Origin: CAYWNA01 sp964459305
Lineage (GTDB): Bacteria; Planctomycetota; Planctomycetia; Pirellulales; Pirellulaceae
DNA length: 9,218 nt
Direction: 5' to 3'
NCBI GenBank assembly: GCA_964459305.1
Contig: CAYWNA010000390.1
Location: 1-9,218 of the forward strand
The first letter of the stretch is position 1. Each line of letters opens with the position of its first letter. The notes under the pieces are model-generated. The model searched no databases. It had not been told where the DNA came from and saw nothing but the letters and a program-made list of their open reading frames with translations. A program made the translations under genes and the position numbers. Positions 5,097 through 9,218 of the stretch are shown here, one piece after another.

Positions 5097-7607
5097 CTAC
5101 TTGTACAGAAACTCTGCGGAGAGTATCGCGTCCGCGTTCGACGTCGTTCTGACCCAGTACGCCTGGAACGCATTCGGGAAGTCGTATTCGACCTTGCCGT
5201 TGGCAGCGACCTCAAACGTCCTGTACGTCTTCCAGACGCCGGCGCCGGTGATATCAACTTCGACAGTAACGGCAGCAGCCGGGCCAGAATGATTCGTCAG
5301 CGTCAGCGACTTCTTATCGAAGCCATTCATCAGATACGGCAGCGACGCTTCGTTCGCCCTGACCGCGGTCTTCTTCCAGGTGGCGCCGTGCCCGATGGCC
5401 TTGCCGATCTTCCACAGGTCGTCGACACAGCCGGCCCAGAGAGCCGCTTTGCCGTCTTCCGACTTGACTATATGCGGATTCTCGGCCGGGCCGTGGCCTG
5501 CAATCGCCGCCGCGTCGATTCCCATCAGGATTATCAGTCCGCGATAGGACCCGTAGCCCGAAATCAGCCGTCCGTCGGTCGCCACCGGGCGAATTAACCG
5601 CAGTCCGACCGGGCGACCCTTCTGCTGCCCCGCATTATCCTTCGGCAGTTCGTAGAACGTACCCACGCAATGGAGCAGGTCGCGCTCCGTTACGACTTCA
5701 CGGCAAAGCCGCAGCGGTAAAGCCGTTTTCCGGCGAACCAGTTGCTCGCAACCGAACGGCAAACGGTAACGCATATTCCCCTGCCCCAAAACGACAGAGG
5801 CGTCATCAACCGCATATGTCTTTTCGCCGAGGTCGGGAACCGCAACTTTTTCCTTTATCCGCCCGATTGTGCCCGCTTCGCCGTCTTTGTAGGGGCAGGG
5901 GGTTTTGACGAGTTTGGAATCGGCGCCCAGTTCGTAATAGCCTTCCTCGGCAACCCTGTTGTCCTTGACCACCTGACTGACAACGGCCAGACGCTGATTG
6001 TCACCCCTGACCCAAATCGTGCCGCCCAGATAATCCTCGCAGTCCGGCTTCGCAATTCCGTCGAAGATGGCGTCTGCCAGCGCCGGCCGATTATCCGCGT
6101 TCTTATAGTGGAAGCAGCACGAAGCCCTGGTCAAATCCCTGCTTGCCTTGACGCGGATCCATTCGCCCTTCTCTTGCGGGGGAAATTCAATCCATTGAGC
6201 GTCCCTAACCCTGACCGTCTTCAACGGCGTCCAATGGCCGTCGCCGCCGAGGTCAACTTCAAACGTAAACTCGACTTCGTTTTCAGCGTCGTGGCTCAGG
6301 CAGACGCCGCGGCGGTCGTAGCCGGCGAACAGGTACGGATCGGACCACGCATTACCCTCAACCGGTTCTTCGTTCCAGACCGCGGCGTTTCCAAATGGTA
6401 TTCCCAGATTGTCCAGTCTGGCGGGGTCGATGAACCAGATATTGGAGTTCGACTGCCCCGGCCCGGCAATCTTGCCCTTGAACGGACTCTTGCTCGCGAA
6501 ACTGCGGGCCGTATCGTCGCAGCCCAGCAGAAGCTTACCCCGCCAATAGCAGAAATCGCCGATAACTTTCAAATGCGTCGAACGCGGCCGAATACCGCGA
6601 GCCTTCGATGCGGAAAACGATTTTGGGAACTTCCAGAACGTGCCGTGCATCGTCATCAGGTAATTGCCGCCCTCGTTGATTTCCCGAATTCGCGGCCATT
6701 CGGTATAGCATCCATGCGCTCCGTCATAGCAGTGCGACGCCTTCGGCAAACGGAACTTCGTCCATTTTCCGCCGTCGAGAACCATAAGAATCAGCGAACG
6801 ATGATCCCAACCAACCGACCAGACAACGTCCGATTCTGGATTTTCGTTTCCATAAATGCCGCCGGGGCCGGTTACTTCCGTAAACTGGGTCCGCAGCACG
6901 GTCGTCCAGTCCTTGCCATCCCAAGTCGCCAGGCATCCAACCCTTGGATATCCCGCCTTGGTCAAATCCCTCGTCCGCTTGTAGTAGTTCGCGGCGTTAT
7001 TGGAATAAATAACCCGACCCTGTCCTGAATAGAAGCCTTTGCCATGCGCGCCCGGCAGGAGAGGATTTCCCAACTCACTCAGAGTGTGACCGTCAGGATT
7101 GAAGGTTGTGACATCCAGAGAATTGACGTCAACTTCGTAAAATCCTTCTTCCATCGATGCATAGTAGACTTTGTTCGCCGGATCTGTTAGATGCCGCGCG
7201 CTGCCGGTAATTCGGCCCGGCATGTCTTTCGGAGCGATTGCGCGCACGTTGCGATCCTTGTCAATCACGTAATAGCCGATAAGCAGTTGCTGCGATTCCT
7301 TATGAATCAAGCGGTTGGCGTGTGTTCCGCCGACGCTTTCCGGTCGAATAACCGGATTCAGTTCGCGGTCGATTTCGTAGAGTTTGTCAGACGAGCCAAG
7401 CCACGCGCTGGGGCCGTACGATATCACCCACAAACGGTCCGCCCAGGGCACGATGGCGCCGGTTCCGCACTCGGCTTCGTTGTTGAAGTACGCCAGATGC
7501 GGATAGATCCCGCTGAAACACGGCTTGTCCGTTTTCAGCGCCTCCTGCGCCTGTACGCCTCCAACTGAAAACAACGACAGAAACAACGCAGAGACAAGTC
7601 TCTTCAT
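5097..7607 (-). CDS. large exported protein with duplicated beta-rich module, function unknown
   Basis: This encodes 836 residues. ATG 7607 follows AAGGA by 9 bases, and residues 1-20 are a signal peptide ending VQA. I do not recognise a named family. Residues about 30-420 contain repeated short strands of the kind seen in beta-propellers (DRLWVISYG, KLYEIDREL, GFYEVDVNSLDV, CLATWDGKDW, GGKWTKFRLP, GTFWKFPKSF, DFCYWRGKLLLG, NSNIWFIDP). Residues 425-501 and 758-835 are two copies of one module: each opens YL-x2-G(Y/F)D(R/K)(R/K), has an EVD strand followed by W-x-(P/T)-(L/Y), and ends in F-x-YK. Between them (about 525-745) come more propeller-like strands (GTIWVRGDNQRL, ALWAGCVDDLWKIG), so the protein may be two propeller-plus-sandwich units. 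It is likely a periplasmic or surface binding or scaffold protein. No catalytic motif stands out. A 36-codon ORF follows on the same strand. Long frames on the opposite strand are shadows. Confidence 0.88.
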   Translation of the reverse strand: MKRLVSALFLSLFSVGGVQAQEALKTDKPCFSGIYPHLAYFNNEAECGTGAIVPWADRLWVISYGPSAWLGSSDKLYEIDRELNPVIRPESVGGTHANRLIHKESQQLLIGYYVIDKDRNVRAIAPKDMPGRITGSARHLTDPANKVYYASMEEGFYEVDVNSLDVTTFNPDGHTLSELGNPLLPGAHGKGFYSGQGRVIYSNNAANYYKRTRDLTKAGYPRVGCLATWDGKDWTTVLRTQFTEVTGPGGIYGNENPESDVVWSVGWDHRSLILMVLDGGKWTKFRLPKASHCYDGAHGCYTEWPRIREINEGGNYLMTMHGTFWKFPKSFSASKARGIRPRSTHLKVIGDFCYWRGKLLLGCDDTARSFASKSPFKGKIAGPGQSNSNIWFIDPARLDNLGIPFGNAAVWNEEPVEGNAWSDPYLFAGYDRRGVCLSHDAENEVEFTFEVDLGGDGHWTPLKTVRVRDAQWIEFPPQEKGEWIRVKASRDLTRASCCFHYKNADNRPALADAIFDGIAKPDCEDYLGGTIWVRGDNQRLAVVSQVVKDNRVAEEGYYELGADSKLVKTPCPYKDGEAGTIGRIKEKVAVPDLGEKTYAVDDASVVLGQGNMRYRLPFGCEQLVRRKTALPLRLCREVVTERDLLHCVGTFYELPKDNAGQQKGRPVGLRLIRPVATDGRLISGYGSYRGLIILMGIDAAAIAGHGPAENPHIVKSEDGKAALWAGCVDDLWKIGKAIGHGATWKKTAVRANEASLPYLMNGFDKKSLTLTNHSGPAAAVTVEVDITGAGVWKTYRTFEVAANGKVEYDFPNAFQAYWVRTTSNADAILSAEFLYK

Positions 7608-8067
7608 GAGTCAGATTCCTTCTAGTTGGACCTTTGCGTACAACCGCCTGAAAACGCAGCGCGCAGCGGCTTGAAACCGTGACGCTCGGGGTGAAAGACG
7701 GCTTTAGTCTAGTACGACGGAACCCGAACCGGTAGCCTTCGGCTCTGACCGACGCTCTATCCAATCGCCGGTGATGGGCCCTACGATCGGCGAACGAATC
7801 GCCCAAACCACAGTTCGACTAACCGGCATGCCTCGCAGCCCTTGTTTTGTCGGGCGGCTTGGGGCGCAGAAGGAAGAGAAATCGCCGCCCGATGTGATCC
7901 CGGTGTCGCAGGCCCCGGCTTGCGGTCACAGCGACCGAGACCGCCAGACCAATGTTCGTAACACGCGTGGAACGCCCCCAGGTCGCCGAGCCTTCATTCA
8001 TGGTTTACTCGCGTCGGTCACGATCGAAGCGGACAACGGCAATTCCCTTGGTGCATTCGGCGGCGGA

Positions 8068-8115
8068 CACCGCTGTACTTGGCAAGATGCAGTTACCTGC
8101 GGCGGTGAAATCGAC
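8068..8115. repeat. structured dispersed repeat, copy B
   Basis: Positions 8079-8115 match 1200-1236 with two differences in 37 bases, and similarity continues weakly to the left through ACACCGC with a one-base gap. The outer stem is kept and is one pair longer here: CACCGC (8068-8073) with GCGGTG (8102-8107). The inner stem is weaker than in copy A (CTG with CAG plus a wobble). The alternative TGCGTCGG hairpin of copy A is absent. Confidence 0.7.
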
Positions 8116-8193
8116 TGCGGTAGCGGAGCAGCTTGCGCTTGCTTGATCGGCCATAGGCACTGTGGCTATTCCACTCAGCGACTTTGCCAAATA

Positions 8194-8230
8194 ACCTCAG
8201 GGAGGTCGGGGCACGGATTGTTTCGTGCCC
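8194..8230. repeat. two adjacent hairpins upstream of the recombinase
   Basis: ACCTC (8194-8198) pairs with GAGGT (8202-8206) around 3 bases. Two bases later GGGCACG (8209-8215) pairs perfectly with CGTGCCC (8224-8230) around 8 bases. The sequence after it, ACGCTCTATTTTC, is only weakly T-rich and offset from the stem, so a terminator is possible but not classical. Recombinase or regulator binding is another option. Confidence 0.4.
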
Positions 8231-8345
8231 ACGCTCTATTTTCATTCGATGAACCGGAGTCATACACCACATGATGTGCAGCGCGATGCCACTGGCGGGA
8301 AGGAGCGGGTAGGAAGCAAGAACCGGCGGCACGGGAGTATAGCCG

Positions 8346-9218
8346 ATGCCGACGAGTCTAGAGACAGCCGCACTGAGCTACCTCCGATCTGGGAACCGGG
8401 CGATTGGAACTCGCAAGGAGTACATGTGCACGCTGAGAAAATGGAAAGAGTGGGGCAATGGCGTGCCAGTCGAGGAACTAACGCGTCGGGAAATCCGAGA
8501 CTTTCTCGACTGGGTTCACGAGCGTGCAGTTCAGCAAGAAGGGACCAATCCCGGGCGTACTGCGAACAAGGCGCGTGAGAATCTTCGAGCGATCATGTCG
8601 TGGGCATGGGAGCGCGAGATGGTCGAGGTGCTTCCTCGATTTCCCAAGCCAAGACCGCAACGAGGTGTTGCTGGTCGACATTACTTCACCAAGGCCGAAA
8701 TCAACGCCCTCTATTTCGCAACTCACAGGATGAAGCGGCCGCGAGGTTGGGACCAACCGATACCAGTAGGACGATACTGGCGGGGTGCTCTCGTCGTGTT
8801 CTTCAACTACGGGTTCGATACGAGTACGGTTTGGCAAAGTCTTCCGACCCACGAACCAATCCTTTGTCGGCACGTAGCATGGGAGCCTGAATCACCGGAC
8901 CGCCAAGTGAAACAACGCTCACGCTGGGGTTGGATCTTCTATCGCAGGATCAAAACCGGGAAGACCTTCTACCGGCCGATGAATCGCACGGTTCATACGC
9001 ACATCACGAGTATCATGCCAGATAACCCAGACCCAGACAGTCCGGTCTTCCTTGGCGGAGGAGCACGCCCAAACATGCGATTCCGTACCCTGTGCGATCT
9101 CGCGGGGATTAGCCCAAAGACGAATATCGAGACCGGCGAACAGAAGCCGTGGCTCCTTAAGGATCTCCGCAAGACTTGTGCCACATACTACGACGAGCAT
9201 GTTCCGGAGTCGTCGATC
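8346..9218 (+). CDS. tyrosine recombinase (integrase family), partial (3' end outside window)
   Basis: The frame is open for 291 codons from ATG 8346 to the right edge. An in-frame TAG is two codons upstream, and GGAG lies 8 bases before the ATG, so the start is well fixed. Residues about 5-105 form a helical SAM-like core-binding domain (TRKEYMCTLRKWKEW, REIRDFLDWV, NKARENLRAIMSWAWE). The catalytic domain begins near FTKAEINALY (114-123). The beta-hairpin Lys motif is present as RIKTGKTFYRPMN (201-213). The box II region reads LLKDLRKTCATYY (270-282): the Arg is present but the usual His of HxLR is Lys. The box I region, FFNYGFDTSTVW (152-163), lacks the Arg normally found in a TGLR-type motif. 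The C-terminal His/Trp and nucleophile Tyr lie beyond the window. It may move a local element or be a domesticated or degenerate recombinase. Confidence 0.85.
   Translation, partial: MPTSLETAALSYLRSGNRAIGTRKEYMCTLRKWKEWGNGVPVEELTRREIRDFLDWVHERAVQQEGTNPGRTANKARENLRAIMSWAWEREMVEVLPRFPKPRPQRGVAGRHYFTKAEINALYFATHRMKRPRGWDQPIPVGRYWRGALVVFFNYGFDTSTVWQSLPTHEPILCRHVAWEPESPDRQVKQRSRWGWIFYRRIKTGKTFYRPMNRTVHTHITSIMPDNPDPDSPVFLGGGARPNMRFRTLCDLAGISPKTNIETGEQKPWLLKDLRKTCATYYDEHVPESSI

Larger units (their letters stand above)
7608..8345. other. intergenic region between divergent genes, no convincing gene
   Basis: This gap separates the minus gene starting at 7607 from the recombinase starting at 8346. A 167-codon plus frame (7771-8274) and minus frames of 60-79 codons lie here, without convincing ribosome binding sites or recognisable families. 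Supported content is repeat copy B (8068-8115) and the paired hairpins at 8194-8230. A palindrome CACAT-G-ATGTG at 8268-8278 may be chance. I saw no tRNA-like sequence that could serve as an integration site. Confidence 0.55.

Noticed and set aside
4896..5597. 233-codon plus-strand frame
   Set aside because: It overlaps the 3' part of the large minus gene and the small ORF, with no ribosome binding site or recognisable family.
5742..7028. 428-codon plus-strand frame
   Set aside because: It lies wholly antisense to the 836-residue gene, which has a signal peptide, a ribosome binding site and an internal domain duplication.
7819..8001. 60-codon minus frame with an NIGLAV motif, loosely like the C-terminus of a formylglycine-generating enzyme
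   Set aside because: The resemblance is a few residues only and the typical upstream RGGSW motif is absent.
7771..8274. 167-codon plus-strand frame containing repeat copy B
   Set aside because: It has no convincing ribosome binding site, shows low-complexity composition and spans the structured repeat, so it is probably non-coding.

Overview
The window looks like a chromosomal accessory region of a planctomycete. The strongest taxonomic marker is the N-terminal domain of the first gene, which reads like the Planctomycetes-specific family TIGR03067. Other features fit: many secreted proteins of unknown function, long intergenic gaps with dispersed hairpin repeats, and a divergent tyrosine recombinase. 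All assignments come from reading the sequence; no searches were run.

Layout, left to right. (1) 1-936, minus strand, running off the left edge: one uninterrupted reading frame joining a TIGR03067-like domain to a DUF2314 domain. (2) 937-1675: intergenic, with a structured repeat (copy A) and a 19-base repeat. (3) 1676-1948, plus: a small secreted protein made of nine PDQxK/PDQxA pentapeptides and a Cys- and Arg-rich tail. (4) 2260-3069 and 3089-4321, plus, 19 bases apart and probably one operon: a secreted protein with a possible CHAP/NlpC-like cysteine active site, then a secreted homologue of the oomycete transglutaminase elicitor family (GP42/Pep-13). (5) 4322-4942: intergenic, with a hairpin, the second copy of the 19-base repeat and possible coding relics. 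(6) 7607-5097, minus: an 836-residue exported protein with a duplicated beta-rich module, followed 43 bases downstream by a 36-codon ORF (5053-4943) with an excellent ribosome binding site. (7) 7608-8345: intergenic, with repeat copy B and two tandem hairpins. (8) 8346 to the right edge, plus: a tyrosine recombinase whose box I arginine and box II histidine appear replaced.

The most interesting reading is functional. The pentapeptide protein carries one Gln per repeat and a Lys in most repeats. It lies just upstream of a transglutaminase-family enzyme, whose known chemistry joins Gln to Lys. All three proteins at 1676-4321 have signal peptides. Together they could form an extracellular protein cross-linking system: a repetitive substrate, a cross-linking enzyme and an auxiliary cysteine enzyme. 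This is inference from composition and proximity.

Two edge genes are incomplete here. Both were found by translating frames that stay open to the window ends.
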